DNA of 64,000 nt from Vibrio atypicus. Its GTDB lineage: Bacteria > Pseudomonadota > Gammaproteobacteria > Enterobacterales > Vibrionaceae. The notes beneath the pieces were generated by a model. It saw only the letters and a list, made by a program, of their open reading frames with translations. It was not told the origin of the DNA and made no database searches. The position numbers and the translations under genes were made by a program. How positions within the stretch are numbered: position 1 is the stretch's first letter; every line of letters begins with the position of its first letter. Below are positions 9,772-18,638 of this stretch, one piece after another. The DNA lies in contig NZ_BLID01000004.1 of the NCBI RefSeq assembly GCF_009811315.1, forward strand, positions 248,001-312,000, written 5' to 3'.

Positions 9772-9800
9772 GGTTGATTTTTTTAATCAAAATGGCAAAT
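9772..9800. promoter_or_regulatory. Phased half-site cluster upstream of asnB
   Basis: Three 6-bp half sites alternate in orientation: AATCAA (9772), TTGATT (9784), AATCAA (9795), spaced 11-12 bp, about one helical turn. They sit 40-68 bp before the asnB start, where an operator is expected. The regulator is not identified. Confidence 0.4.
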
Positions 9801-9839
9801 TGAACTTAACAGGTTAAATTATTATTAAAGGGAAGTTGT

Positions 9840-11504
9840 ATGTGTTCGATTTTCGGTATTTTGGACATCAAGAGTGACGCAGAGGCGCTACGCCCAATCG
9901 CACTAGAAATGTCTAAAAAACTTCGCCACCGAGGTCCAGACTGGTCAGGTATTTATTCATCAGATAAAGCAATTCTTGCTCACGAGCGTCTTGCAATTGT
10001 CGGTCTGAACAGTGGTGCTCAGCCTATTTATAGCCCAGATAAAAAACACATCCTTGCTGTTAACGGTGAGATCTACAACCACAAAGAGATTCGCGCACGT
10101 TACGAAGGTAAGTACGACTTCCAAACAGACTCTGACTGTGAAGTTATCTTAGCGCTATATCAAGATATGGGCGCAGATTTGCTTGAAGAACTAAATGGTA
10201 TCTTCGCTTTCGTACTCTATGACGAAGAGAAAGATCAATATCTAGTTGGTCGCGACCACATCGGTATTATTCCACTGTACCAAGGCCAAGATGAACACGG
10301 TAACTACTACGTTGCCTCGGAGATGAAAGCGCTTGTCCCTGTATGTAAGACAGTAAGTGAATTTCCTCCAGGTTGTCACTACAGCTCATCAGATGCAGAG
10401 CCACAACGTTACTACACGCGTGACTGGAATGAGTACGCAGCAGTGCAAGGCAACAGCACAAGCAAAGAAGAGCTGACAGAAGCACTAGAAGCAGCGGTAA
10501 AACGCCAGCTAATGACAGATGTGCCTTATGGTGTGCTTCTTTCTGGTGGTCTTGATTCATCAATCACATCAGCTGTTGCAAAACGCTTTGCTGCAATGCG
10601 AATTGAAGATGACGAGCAATCGGAAGCTTGGTGGCCACAATTACACTCATTCGCTGTCGGCCTTGAAGGTGCTCCGGACCTTAAAGCTGCTCGTGAAGTC
10701 GCAGACCAAATCGGTACGGTTCACCATGAGATGACTTACACGATCCAAGAAGGTCTTGATGCGATTCGTGATGTGATTTACCACATCGAGACTTATGATG
10801 TTACGACTATCCGTGCTTCAACCCCTATGTTCCTAATGGGCCGTAAGATCAAAGCTATGGGTATCAAGATGGTTTTATCTGGCGAAGGTGCAGACGAAAT
10901 TTTTGGTGGTTACTTATATTTCCACAAAGCGCCAAACGCGAAAGAATTCCATGAGGAAACCGTTCGTAAACTGTTGGCTCTTAACATGTTTGACTGTGCG
11001 CGTGCGAACAAATCGCTTGCAGCTTGGGGTGTAGAAGGTCGCGTACCTTTCTTAGATAAAGAGTTCATTGATGTTGCGATGCGTCTAAACCCAGAAGATA
11101 AAATGTGTGGCAACGGTAAGATGGAAAAACACATCCTACGTGAGTGTTTCGAACATTACCTACCAGAATCAATTGCATGGCGCCAGAAAGAGCAGTTCTC
11201 TGACGGTGTTGGCTACAACTGGATTGATACACTCAAAGAAGTGGCTGAAGCGAAAGTAACAGACCAACAGATGGAAACAGCACAATTCCGCTTCCCATAT
11301 AACACGCCAACAACGAAAGAAGGTTACGCTTACCGTGAAATCTTTGAAGAGTTGTTCCCGCTGCCATCAGCAGCAGAATGTGTACCTGGTGGCCCTTCTG
11401 TCGCATGTTCATCAGCTAAAGCGATCGAATGGGATGAATCATTCCAGAACTGTGTAGATCCATCAGGTCGTGCAGTTCAAGCAGTCCACAACGACGCTTA
11501 TTAA
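9840..11504 (+). CDS. asnB: Asparagine synthase B (glutamine-hydrolysing)
   Basis: A 554-residue two-domain enzyme making asparagine from aspartate, ATP and glutamine; E. coli AsnB also has 554. The N-terminal class II glutamine amidotransferase uses Cys2 as nucleophile after Met removal (MCSIFGILD), with the RHRGPDWSG segment near residue 30. The C-terminal synthetase domain shows the PP-loop LLSGGLDSSI near residue 235. The start follows AAGGGAAGTTGT. The gene stands alone, closed by a hairpin shared with convergent rfaH. Confidence 0.96.
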   Translation: MCSIFGILDIKSDAEALRPIALEMSKKLRHRGPDWSGIYSSDKAILAHERLAIVGLNSGAQPIYSPDKKHILAVNGEIYNHKEIRARYEGKYDFQTDSDCEVILALYQDMGADLLEELNGIFAFVLYDEEKDQYLVGRDHIGIIPLYQGQDEHGNYYVASEMKALVPVCKTVSEFPPGCHYSSSDAEPQRYYTRDWNEYAAVQGNSTSKEELTEALEAAVKRQLMTDVPYGVLLSGGLDSSITSAVAKRFAAMRIEDDEQSEAWWPQLHSFAVGLEGAPDLKAAREVADQIGTVHHEMTYTIQEGLDAIRDVIYHIETYDVTTIRASTPMFLMGRKIKAMGIKMVLSGEGADEIFGGYLYFHKAPNAKEFHEETVRKLLALNMFDCARANKSLAAWGVEGRVPFLDKEFIDVAMRLNPEDKMCGNGKMEKHILRECFEHYLPESIAWRQKEQFSDGVGYNWIDTLKEVAEAKVTDQQMETAQFRFPYNTPTTKEGYAYREIFEELFPLPSAAECVPGGPSVACSSAKAIEWDESFQNCVDPSGRAVQAVHNDAY

Positions 11505-11524
11505 TCGAATACCAATAACGCAAA

Positions 11525-11553
11525 AGAGGCTCCTAACTAGGAGCCTCTATTTT
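11525..11553. terminator. asnB terminator (convergent with rfaH)
   Basis: AGAGGCTCCT-AACT-AGGAGCCTCT, a perfect 10-bp stem followed by ATTTTAT. Confidence 0.8.
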
Positions 11554-11580
11554 ATATTAAATCTAAGCCATAATGAGCAG

Positions 11581-12078
11581 TTACTTAAGCTCTAAATCTT
11601 TATTTTCAACCGTTACCTCAACTTGCTTGCTGAGCATCTTAACCAACAAGATGGAACGGGTTTCTCCATCAGCTTCTTGGTAGATAGCTTCAATACCTGC
11701 AAACTGACCACTCATCACGCTTACACAATCGCCTTTCTCTGGTAGCGACTCTTGCTGCGGTTCAACGTGTAACTTCTCAATTTCTTTGAGTGTGACGATC
11801 AAATCACCTTGAAGTATTTGTGGTACTGCACCTTGCCTTACAAAATCCACCACCCCTCTTGTTGAGCGTACGGTGGTAAAAGTCGGCCCCTGCTCAACAT
11901 CGAATCGAGCAAAAATATAAGATGGAAAAAGAGGTTCTAACTTCACCTGTCTTTTGCCTCGAATCATCTTTTCCACTTGGGTTTCCGGGTAGTAACATTC
12001 CACCCCCTGATTTTCTAAATGCAATTTCGCACGCTGTTGCTCACTGCGTTTGCAATAAATTAAGTACCACTGTTTCAT
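11581..12078 (-). CDS. rfaH: Transcription antitermination factor RfaH
   Basis: A 165-residue NusG paralogue that binds RNA polymerase at ops sites and suppresses Rho termination in long surface-polysaccharide operons. The N-terminal NGN domain (MKQWYLIYCKRSEQQRAKLHL) is followed by a KOW domain (about residues 110-160, KGDCVSVMSGQFAGIEAIY), and the length fits RfaH (E. coli 162). No clear Shine-Dalgarno precedes the ATG, in keeping with poor translation of rfaH leaders. The upstream DNA has an 11-bp direct repeat with a 21-bp period. RfaH rather than NusG is chosen because of the length and the YYPETQVEKMIRGKRQ segment. Confidence 0.92.
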   Translation of the reverse strand: MKQWYLIYCKRSEQQRAKLHLENQGVECYYPETQVEKMIRGKRQVKLEPLFPSYIFARFDVEQGPTFTTVRSTRGVVDFVRQGAVPQILQGDLIVTLKEIEKLHVEPQQESLPEKGDCVSVMSGQFAGIEAIYQEADGETRSILLVKMLSKQVEVTVENKDLELK

Positions 12079-12097
12079 TGTTATTTAGCCAACTGTT

Positions 12098-12129
12098 ATT
12101 TTGCCTAACATCCTAGCAATTTTGCCTAA
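12098..12129. repeat. 11-bp direct repeat before rfaH
   Basis: ATTTTGCCTAA occurs at 12098-12108 and again at 12119-12129, a period of 21 bp (two helical turns), 20 bp upstream of the rfaH start. Function unknown; the rest of the 307-bp gap to the next gene (12130-12385) is AT-rich with nothing else recognised. Confidence 0.6.
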
Positions 12130-12385
12130 TGTTAGTAAGTAAGAAATTGAAAGCATACTTAACCAAAATCAATGACAGCTTAGCGTCAATTACAACCTTC
12201 GATTTTGCAACATTAGTTTGTAGCACAGATATAACCCTTAAATTACCCTGACTTTTTCTTTATTAACATAAACTTACCGAACAGATGGTAGTTATTATCA
12301 TCTCGCCACTCATTGCAGTTTATTTATCCAAGATGTATATGTAATCAAAAATAAAATTCTTTAATAGATAGCATTAGTAAAATTT

Positions 12386-13777
12386 ATGACAAACCAACAT
12401 CAACAATTCTTTGGTCATCCTCGTGGCCTGTTCCTTTTGTTCGGAACCGAACTATGGGAGCGATTCTCTTACTACGCGATGCGTGCCATCCTAGTTCTAT
12501 ATTTAACAGACACAACTATAAATGGCGGCCTGGGCTGGTCGACTAAAGATGCTCTAGATCTCTACGGCATCTATACTGGACTCGTTTACATTACGCCTAT
12601 GGTTGGTGGCTGGCTAGCGGATAACTACTTAGGTCAGCGACGTTCTATTTTGATTGGTGGCGCACTAATGGCCATCGGTCAATTCACACTGGCTCTACCT
12701 GCAGATGTGATCGGCATGAGCGTCGTTCACAGCTTCTATCTAGGTCTAGCACTACTTATCACGGGTAATGGTCTTTTCAAGCCCAATATCTCTACTATGG
12801 TGGGTGACTTGTACGAAGAAGGCGATAACCGTCGTGATGGCGCATTCACTATCTTCTATATGGGTATCAACCTAGGTGCTCTTATTGCGGGTGTTGTTTC
12901 TGGCTCTGTTACTAACGAATTTGGTTGGAAAGCAGGCTTTGCCGTGGCAGGTGCAGGTATGATCATAAGCTTGATTATGCAAATGACTCTAGCCAAATCT
13001 TGGTTGGGTGATATCGGCACTGTACCGGCAGCTGCTCGTGATTTAGAAAAGAAAAAGTCAAAACAAAAGCAACCACTCACCAAACAAGAAGTTGACCGTC
13101 TTAAAGTTATCTTGGTTATGGGATTGTTTGTGATCGTGTTTTGGGCAGGCTTCGAACAAGCTGGCGGCCTAATGAACATCTACACTCAACAATACACAGA
13201 CCGAATGATCGGTGGATTTGAAGTGCCGGCGGCTTGGTTCCAGTCTCTGAATCCATTCTTTATCATCACTCTTGCACCAATCCTTGCTGCACTATGGGTG
13301 AAAATGGGTCCAAAAGAACCAAACTCACCAGTTAAGTTTGCCATGGCCCTATTCTTCCTCGCCCTTGGCTTTCTATGTATGGTCGGTGCGGTAATGGAAC
13401 AAGGCGGAGACACAGCAGTAAAAACATCAATGCTATGGTTAGTTGGCGCGTTCTTCTTCCATACGCTCGGTGAACTGTGCCTATCACCAATTGGCCTATC
13501 TCTTGTAACTAAGCTTGCACCGCTACGTTTAGCGTCATTGATGATGGGCGCGTGGTTTGGCTTTAATGCAATCGCGAACTATGTCGCGGGCTTGATTGGT
13601 TCCCATGTGGGTGAACTCGGTGCCCTACCTATTTTTGGTGGTATCGCAATTGCTGCAACGATTTCAGGTGTGGTATTGCTTATGTTCTCTAACACACTCG
13701 TTCGTTGGATGCATGGCGCTGAAACGCCGATTAGTAATGCAGAACAAGTTGAAGAGCAGCAAACTCAAATTGCTTGA
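12386..13777 (+). CDS. Proton-dependent oligopeptide (POT/PTR2) transporter
   Basis: A 463-residue inner-membrane di/tripeptide:proton symporter of the POT family (E. coli DtpA-D group). The diagnostic ExxERFxYY motif is at residues 22-30 (ELWERFSYY) and the second PTR2 signature FYMGINLGALIAG lies near residue 155-167. About 12-14 hydrophobic helices are visible. The N-terminus has no signal peptide, as expected. It stands alone between rfaH and the chitobiase gene. Which Dtp subtype it equals cannot be decided by eye. Confidence 0.92.
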   Translation: MTNQHQQFFGHPRGLFLLFGTELWERFSYYAMRAILVLYLTDTTINGGLGWSTKDALDLYGIYTGLVYITPMVGGWLADNYLGQRRSILIGGALMAIGQFTLALPADVIGMSVVHSFYLGLALLITGNGLFKPNISTMVGDLYEEGDNRRDGAFTIFYMGINLGALIAGVVSGSVTNEFGWKAGFAVAGAGMIISLIMQMTLAKSWLGDIGTVPAAARDLEKKKSKQKQPLTKQEVDRLKVILVMGLFVIVFWAGFEQAGGLMNIYTQQYTDRMIGGFEVPAAWFQSLNPFFIITLAPILAALWVKMGPKEPNSPVKFAMALFFLALGFLCMVGAVMEQGGDTAVKTSMLWLVGAFFFHTLGELCLSPIGLSLVTKLAPLRLASLMMGAWFGFNAIANYVAGLIGSHVGELGALPIFGGIAIAATISGVVLLMFSNTLVRWMHGAETPISNAEQVEEQQTQIA

Positions 13778-13803
13778 GCTCTGGCTCTTCAAGTAACCAA
13801 CTT

Positions 13804-13843
13804 AAAAAACGCCCGACCAAATTATTGGCCGGGCGTTTTATTT
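13804..13843. terminator. Terminator between the POT gene and the chitobiase gene
   Basis: AAAACGCCCG and CGGGCGTTTT form a 10-bp outer stem, with an inner CCAA/TTGG stem; A-run and T-run on the two sides, so it serves both convergent genes. Confidence 0.82.
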
Positions 13844-13867
13844 TCACTTCACATAGATAAGAAAAGG

Positions 13868-16519
13868 TTATTTGACGCTAGTTACACGGCTTACTTTTTC
13901 CCCTGTCGCCGAAACTGAACGAATAAAGACTTCACCTTCTACTGCCGGACGTGCGCTGTCAGCGTAAGTCAGCCAGTTTTCACCATCCAGAGAGTATTGC
14001 AGCTCAACACCTGGGAACTGAATGTTCATTGCAAGCGTTCCTTGTTCTACTTTTGCACCAGGAACAGGTAGGCGGTAATCAATGCCTGACTTTTCTAGTT
14101 TCACCAACTCTCGCTGGCCAAGGATATTGGCAAAACGGTTAAAGTCTTTATTGCGTGCTTCTTTGTCAACTAAGTTAGTCTCTTGAGAATACTCAACACC
14201 AACCTTGTAATCGTTTTCCCACTCTGCGCGGTGCCAAGCACGTTCCGCAGCCGCTAGTACACGAGGGAATACCATGTACTCATACTGTTCATCAGTGCGC
14301 ACCGTTTCTGACCAAAGCTGAGCAGATAAGCCATAGAAAGGTTTCGCTTCAATTTCACCTTTTCCAGTAAAGCCGTTACCGTCACGATCTACCGACGTTT
14401 CTGCGTTTTGAGGCATGTTCTCTGGTGCAAAACCAAACATCTTACGTGTATCTGTCGCACGCGTTGCCCAGTAGTAGCCACGCTCTTTAGCATCGATTTC
14501 GTATGGCATATCCATGTAGACATAGTCTGGGTTAGAAACAATCACGTCGTATCCTTTCTTAGACCAATCATAGACTGATGAAGTACCGCCCCAGTAAAGT
14601 ACATCCCAGAAGTTTACGCGCTTGTCCGCAGTCGCGAACGCATCTGAACCTTCACTGTACTTCAAGCCATCTTGCCATGCTTGGAATGCAGGAATACCTT
14701 TCTCAGCAACAATCTTAGACACTTCTTCTGCAAAATAACTCGGTAAGTGACCAAAATCGCTAACCGTACCGTTGGCAATCAGCTTTTGGCATTGAGGCGA
14801 TTGTGCAAACGGCTTGTCTTGAGCTGAAAGATCAATCGTCCCTTTCCAGCTTACTTTCTCTTCTGCGTTCACATCTTGGAAACCAGCGCCTAGCTTGATG
14901 TTCTTCGCTTCGTCACCGCCAAAATGCCACGTTGTTAACGGTGTGCCGGCTTCTTGGTGCATCGCTGCTACTTCCGAAATCACCTTGTCGACAAAGCGAG
15001 TTGAAGATTCAAGACATGGGTTGATAAAGCTGTGCTTGTCGTAGAACTGAACCGTTGTAACATTTGAAGCATCTTGAGGGTCCATTAAACGGAACTCATT
15101 CGCTTCAACTTCTTTACCTTGTTCCATCAAACGCTCATAACGTGCTTCCATTGATACCACCGCTGAACGAGCGTGCGCTGGCATATCAATTTCAGGAATC
15201 ACCTCAATACCACGAGCTTTAGCGTGCTTAAGGATCTCTACGTAGTCTGCTTTGCTGAAGTAACCAGAACCAAAGTTGTCTGTCGTTGGGCCAGAGCCTA
15301 GCTGAGGTAACAGACAGCTCTTCTCTTCAAGATCAAAACAACGATTTGAACCCACATCCGTTAATTCTGGAAGACCTGGAATCTCTAAACGCCAGCCTTC
15401 ATCATCTGTTAAATGAAGGTGAAGCTTATTCATCTTGTACGCTGACATCTGGTCTAACGTTGCCAAAATAGCGTCTTTTGAGTGGAAGTTACGCGCCACA
15501 TCCACCATCACACCACGGTAATCAAAACGAGGTGCATCTTTAATAGACAGCTGTGGAAGCGACTGAGCATTCTGGCTATCTACCAGGCCAAAGATAGATT
15601 GAACTGCGTAAAAAGCACCTGTTTGATCAAAGGCTTTAATCGCGATACCTGAATCTGTAATGCTTAACTCATAAGCACCTGATTTTGCTAAGTCACCTGT
15701 GAAGTCAGCAGGAACAACAGCAACACTCACTGGGAGCGAGCCGCTCACATCCACATTAACCACAGCTGCGCGATCTTCAATTGCTGCAAACTGAGCCGCA
15801 TCAAATTGATCTTTTGGTAGAGAGATACCTTTAGCGATGCTAACAGAGCCCTTACCTGCTTCGACAAACATTGGAGTAGGCAGTAAGGTTGTTGTCACAT
15901 CTTGTGCGGTGATATCAGAGTTTTTCTCAAAGCGAGATACCGCTGTCGCCATTACATTATTGTCATCAGGCGTACGTTTCAGGTTGTCACCCTCTAAACC
16001 CGTTACAAAAGAGGCAACATCTTCGGTATTAAGAGAGGCAATCAGCTTAGGTTCTGCATTTGGTGCCGTTACAAATGCACCTGGCATAAAGTCAGTTTCA
16101 AATAGCTGCCAGTATTCGCCAATTAGGGGTAACACAACCTCTTCACCAGCGGCAAAGCCATCAAATTTTTCAGTCGGTTCAAGTTTATGTAGGTCACCCG
16201 TTACGCGTGAAATTTTGAATTGTTCGTTATCAACATCAAGAATTAATCGGATGCTATGGAAGTAGATAGCCCAATCTTTAGAGTCAACCGCTTCACCTTG
16301 GTTCACTAAAGTCATGTTCACTTTATTACAAGAAGCCCACTCAGCGCCTAAGTCTTGACACGCAAGACCGTCATTCGCGCCATGGTTGGTTAATACTTGG
16401 TATTGAACATCCAGGTTATCTGCAAGTGAGTTGACCACTTGTTGCTCAGACGATTGAAAAGAAGCACATCCTGCTAACGTCGCTAATACAGACGCTGCAA
16501 CTAGACTTTGTTTAAACAT
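13868..16519 (-). CDS. Lipoprotein beta-N-acetylhexosaminidase (chitobiase, GH20)
   Basis: An 883-residue family GH20 enzyme that splits chitobiose and short chitin oligomers to GlcNAc, feeding the nagE/nagA pathway. The start at 16519 is chosen because GGGGTAAG precedes it and it gives a lipoprotein signal ending in the lipobox LAGC with Cys18; an upstream in-frame start (16552) would add 11 residues before the signal. Domains in order: carbohydrate-binding CHB_HEX (about 30-190), GH20b (about 215-340), the catalytic barrel (about 345-760) with the acid pair D536-E537 in HFGGDEAKN, and a C-terminal Ig-like domain. Length equals that of the chitobiase described from V. harveyi (883, from memory). 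Probably outer-membrane anchored. Confidence 0.94.
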   Translation of the reverse strand: MFKQSLVAASVLATLAGCASFQSSEQQVVNSLADNLDVQYQVLTNHGANDGLACQDLGAEWASCNKVNMTLVNQGEAVDSKDWAIYFHSIRLILDVDNEQFKISRVTGDLHKLEPTEKFDGFAAGEEVVLPLIGEYWQLFETDFMPGAFVTAPNAEPKLIASLNTEDVASFVTGLEGDNLKRTPDDNNVMATAVSRFEKNSDITAQDVTTTLLPTPMFVEAGKGSVSIAKGISLPKDQFDAAQFAAIEDRAAVVNVDVSGSLPVSVAVVPADFTGDLAKSGAYELSITDSGIAIKAFDQTGAFYAVQSIFGLVDSQNAQSLPQLSIKDAPRFDYRGVMVDVARNFHSKDAILATLDQMSAYKMNKLHLHLTDDEGWRLEIPGLPELTDVGSNRCFDLEEKSCLLPQLGSGPTTDNFGSGYFSKADYVEILKHAKARGIEVIPEIDMPAHARSAVVSMEARYERLMEQGKEVEANEFRLMDPQDASNVTTVQFYDKHSFINPCLESSTRFVDKVISEVAAMHQEAGTPLTTWHFGGDEAKNIKLGAGFQDVNAEEKVSWKGTIDLSAQDKPFAQSPQCQKLIANGTVSDFGHLPSYFAEEVSKIVAEKGIPAFQAWQDGLKYSEGSDAFATADKRVNFWDVLYWGGTSSVYDWSKKGYDVIVSNPDYVYMDMPYEIDAKERGYYWATRATDTRKMFGFAPENMPQNAETSVDRDGNGFTGKGEIEAKPFYGLSAQLWSETVRTDEQYEYMVFPRVLAAAERAWHRAEWENDYKVGVEYSQETNLVDKEARNKDFNRFANILGQRELVKLEKSGIDYRLPVPGAKVEQGTLAMNIQFPGVELQYSLDGENWLTYADSARPAVEGEVFIRSVSATGEKVSRVTSVK

Positions 16520-16594
16520 CTTACTTACCCCAAAATATGAAATAGAACCCAAAAGGAGGTTCGAAAACTTAAGATGTAAACAACATAACTCGAG

Positions 16595-16616
16595 TTATTT
16601 TTTAGCGTAAAATTAA
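16595..16616. promoter_or_regulatory. Candidate NagC operator upstream of the chitobiase gene
   Basis: TTATTTTTTA-GCG-TAAAATTA is an AT-armed palindrome of the same type as the nagE operator, ~76 bp before the chitobiase start. A degenerate CRP-like AGTGATCTGATTCA lies just beyond it (about 16625-16640). The rest of the 407-bp gap up to 16926 shows no other clear element. Confidence 0.5.
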
Positions 16617-16926
16617 TGATTAATGATAGTGATCTGATTCAAATTTTATATTTTCCAATTTACAAAAATAACTTTAAAACAGACACTTAAGGAAAACGTT
16701 AATTTCGACATACTTGTTTTAACGAGATTACTGGGAGATGAATCACAGGTTAATGGCCTAAAACCCTCTTTTAGTTGAATCAAGATCACAGCATGCTATT
16801 TGTTATCTTAGGCTCTAATTTCAGCCACTGTTGCAGACTGTGATTTCAAGCACGAAAAAAGCTCGTCAAAACACGTTGAAATCAAACAAAACAACAATTT
16901 TTCAGTAACGCACCAAGGACAACAAC

Positions 16927-17793
16927 ATGCATAAACACCTCTGTGCTCTCGTACTCATATTCAGCACACACGCTTTGTCAGAACCACTCTATTGGAGCGC
17001 GGAAAGAGGAAAACTGAAGTATCTGATTGTTGGCTCTGTACACGTGGGGGATGACAGCATGTATCCCTTACCAGAAAAAATTAGTAAGACCCTAGCAAAA
17101 AGTAACGGATTAATACTTGAAGCCGATATTAGGAAAACTGAGGGACTTCAATACCCAGCAGCGACGCTCGCTAGTCACAATATTCTGAATAAACAGCAAC
17201 AGAAAGACCTCGCGGGGATTGCGAACTTGTTAGAACTAAATCCCAATGAAATGTTAAATGCCCCACCTTGGGCGGTTGCACTTACAATTCAAATGCGACA
17301 AATCCAGTATTTAGGCTATCAAGCAGACAATGGCGTTGATGTACACCTGATGAACAAAGCAACACTGAGAAATATTCCTGTACTAGGCCTAGAGCCACTC
17401 CAGTTCCAAGTCGATCTACTCACTGGACAAAAGGAAGGCGGAAAAGAACTGTTAACCAGTACCATTGAACAATTTGATCATAATGAAAACGCTATCCACT
17501 GTTTGATCGATAGCTGGAAAGCAGGTGATTTAAAAAAGTTAAATCAATTTGCCAAATTGACAGAAATGTCACCAGAATTTGAACAAGCTTTCTTAACAGA
17601 TCGTAATCTCAATTGGGTTGAGAAACTTGCTGATCCAAGTTGGCTACCAAATAAACAAGGTCAATACGTAATGGTAGTAGGCACATTACACCTTATTGGC
17701 GAAGGTAATGTAGTTAGCCTACTAAAAGAAAAGGGCTTTCGAGTTAAACAAGTCTCCACCAGCGAACAAGCGAAGTGCGAGTTTAAGTATTAA
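16927..17793 (+). CDS. TraB/GumN family protein, exported
   Basis: A 288-residue protein of the TraB/GumN (PF01963) family, related to the eukaryotic TIKI metalloproteases. An N-terminal signal peptide is seen (MHKHLCALVLIFSTHALS). The two family motifs are present: VGSVHVGD at residues 35-42 (H39) and VVGTLHLIGEGNV near residue 256, which supply the paired GxxH motifs thought to bind metal. It is predicted periplasmic or surface exposed; the true reaction in bacteria is not settled. It is monocistronic; the downstream ~840 bp have tRNA-related DNA and no further protein gene until 18639. Confidence 0.85.
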   Translation: MHKHLCALVLIFSTHALSEPLYWSAERGKLKYLIVGSVHVGDDSMYPLPEKISKTLAKSNGLILEADIRKTEGLQYPAATLASHNILNKQQQKDLAGIANLLELNPNEMLNAPPWAVALTIQMRQIQYLGYQADNGVDVHLMNKATLRNIPVLGLEPLQFQVDLLTGQKEGGKELLTSTIEQFDHNENAIHCLIDSWKAGDLKKLNQFAKLTEMSPEFEQAFLTDRNLNWVEKLADPSWLPNKQGQYVMVVGTLHLIGEGNVVSLLKEKGFRVKQVSTSEQAKCEFKY

Positions 17794-17936
17794 GTAAAGA
17801 CAGCTTCGTCAACATAGGTATAGATAGGCTAAAAGCGTGAGTTAAGATTCATCAATTGTTCTACGATTCTATCAAGAGATTCCCTACTCCTTCACTCGCC
17901 AGTCTATGGAATGACAAATACAAAAGCCTATTTGAA

Positions 17937-17972
17937 TGAAAAAAGGCTCTACATTTCTACAGAGCCTTTCTT
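17937..17972 (-). terminator. Terminator of tRNA relic C
   Basis: AAAGGCTCT/AGAGCCTTT hairpin with A-run on the left, oriented for the minus strand. It is a close copy of the hairpin that follows the intact tRNA-Pro at 18163-18197. Confidence 0.6.
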
Positions 17973-17978
17973 TAAATA

Positions 17979-18045
17979 CAGTCGCTGAAGAGCCAGATTC
18001 TAATTTCAGACGAACCCCACGCAGGTTCTAATCCTATTTCCTATA
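17979..18045 (-). pseudogene. tRNA-like relic C (3'-end fragment of tRNA-Pro type)
   Basis: The stretch starting CAGTCGCTGAAGAGCCAGATTC matches, on the minus strand, the 3' end (T-arm and acceptor) of the intact tRNA-Pro with a few changes, then loses similarity. A terminator-like hairpin follows on the minus strand, as behind the real tRNA. It cannot fold as a tRNA. Confidence 0.4.
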
Positions 18046-18055
18046 CTCTAAAACG

Positions 18056-18086
18056 ACGAAAGCCTGCTATAAAAGCAGGCTTTCTT
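18056..18086 (-). terminator. Terminator of tRNA relic B
   Basis: AAAGCCTGCT-ATAAA-AGCAGGCTTT, perfect 10-bp stem. The A-run on the left fits minus-strand transcription. Confidence 0.65.
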
Positions 18087-18089
18087 AAT

Positions 18090-18152
18090 TTGGTCTTTGA
18101 AGAGACATTCTTTAAACATCAGGCGAACCCGCATCTGTTCGAATCTCTACAT
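18090..18152 (-). pseudogene. tRNA-like relic B (3'-end fragment of tRNA-Pro type)
   Basis: TGGTCTTTGAAGAGACATTC equals the tRNA-Pro 3' end (TGGTCGGTGAAGAGGGATTC on the plus strand) at 16 of 20 positions, including the encoded CCA. The remaining bases do not form an anticodon arm. It is followed on the minus strand by a terminator hairpin. Confidence 0.5.
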
Positions 18153-18162
18153 TGTAGAATGC

Positions 18163-18197
18163 AAAAAAGGCTCTGCATTTCTGCAGAGCCTTCTTTT
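18163..18197 (-). terminator. tRNA-Pro terminator
   Basis: AAGGCTCTGCA-TTTC-TGCAGAGCCTT, an 11-bp perfect stem just past the 3' end of tRNA-Pro on the minus strand, with an A-run (U-run in RNA) on the far side. Confidence 0.8.
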
Positions 18198-18202
18198 AAA
18201 TG

Positions 18203-18279
<77 letters not shown>

Positions 18280-18313
18280 ATAATGTTGACTTCGGAATTC
18301 ACATGACTGAGGG

Positions 18314-18373
18314 TCGCCCTCTGGTCTGCTATTCCTAAACCCCGAGATGCGTTACCAAGCACGCTATTCACCG
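18314..18373 (-). pseudogene. tRNA-like relic A (5'-half of tRNA-Pro type)
   Basis: GAGATGCGTTACCAAGCACGCTATTCACCGA-type sequence (18344-18374) matches the 5' half of the intact tRNA-Pro gene nearly base for base, with CCCTCTGGTC (anticodon arm side) also kept. The T-arm is gone, so it cannot be a working tRNA. Confidence 0.6.
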
Positions 18374-18413
18374 AGATGTTTAACTGAGAACTTATCCCCG
18401 TCAACGGATGCGT

Positions 18414-18441
18414 ATATTACGGATTCTCAGAATGAACGCAA
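18414..18441 (-). promoter_or_regulatory. Candidate promoter of the tRNA-Pro unit
   Basis: On the minus strand TTGCGT and TAATAT are separated by 16 bp, followed by GC-containing DNA, just upstream of relic A and the intact tRNA-Pro. Confidence 0.45.
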
Positions 18442-18559
18442 CCCCTTTTAATTAACTTTTTCAAATTATTAGCTCAGTTGCCTAAAACGTCATCAACGGG
18501 CGACAAAGTGTGAGCAAAAACACACCAAGAGGAACAAATGTGCAACCAAATAACAACAA

Positions 18560-18573
18560 TTGATCTAGATCAG
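18560..18573. promoter_or_regulatory. Candidate FNR (or CRP) site before the DUF3149 gene
   Basis: TTGATCTAGATCAG is one base from the FNR consensus TTGAT-N4-ATCAA. It lies 66 bp before the start codon of the small membrane protein gene at 18639. Confidence 0.45.
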
Positions 18574-18638
18574 TGTTGCATATTTAACCAAGGTTTACCG
18601 TGGAACTGTCATCTCACTTTGTACTCGATGGAGGAACT

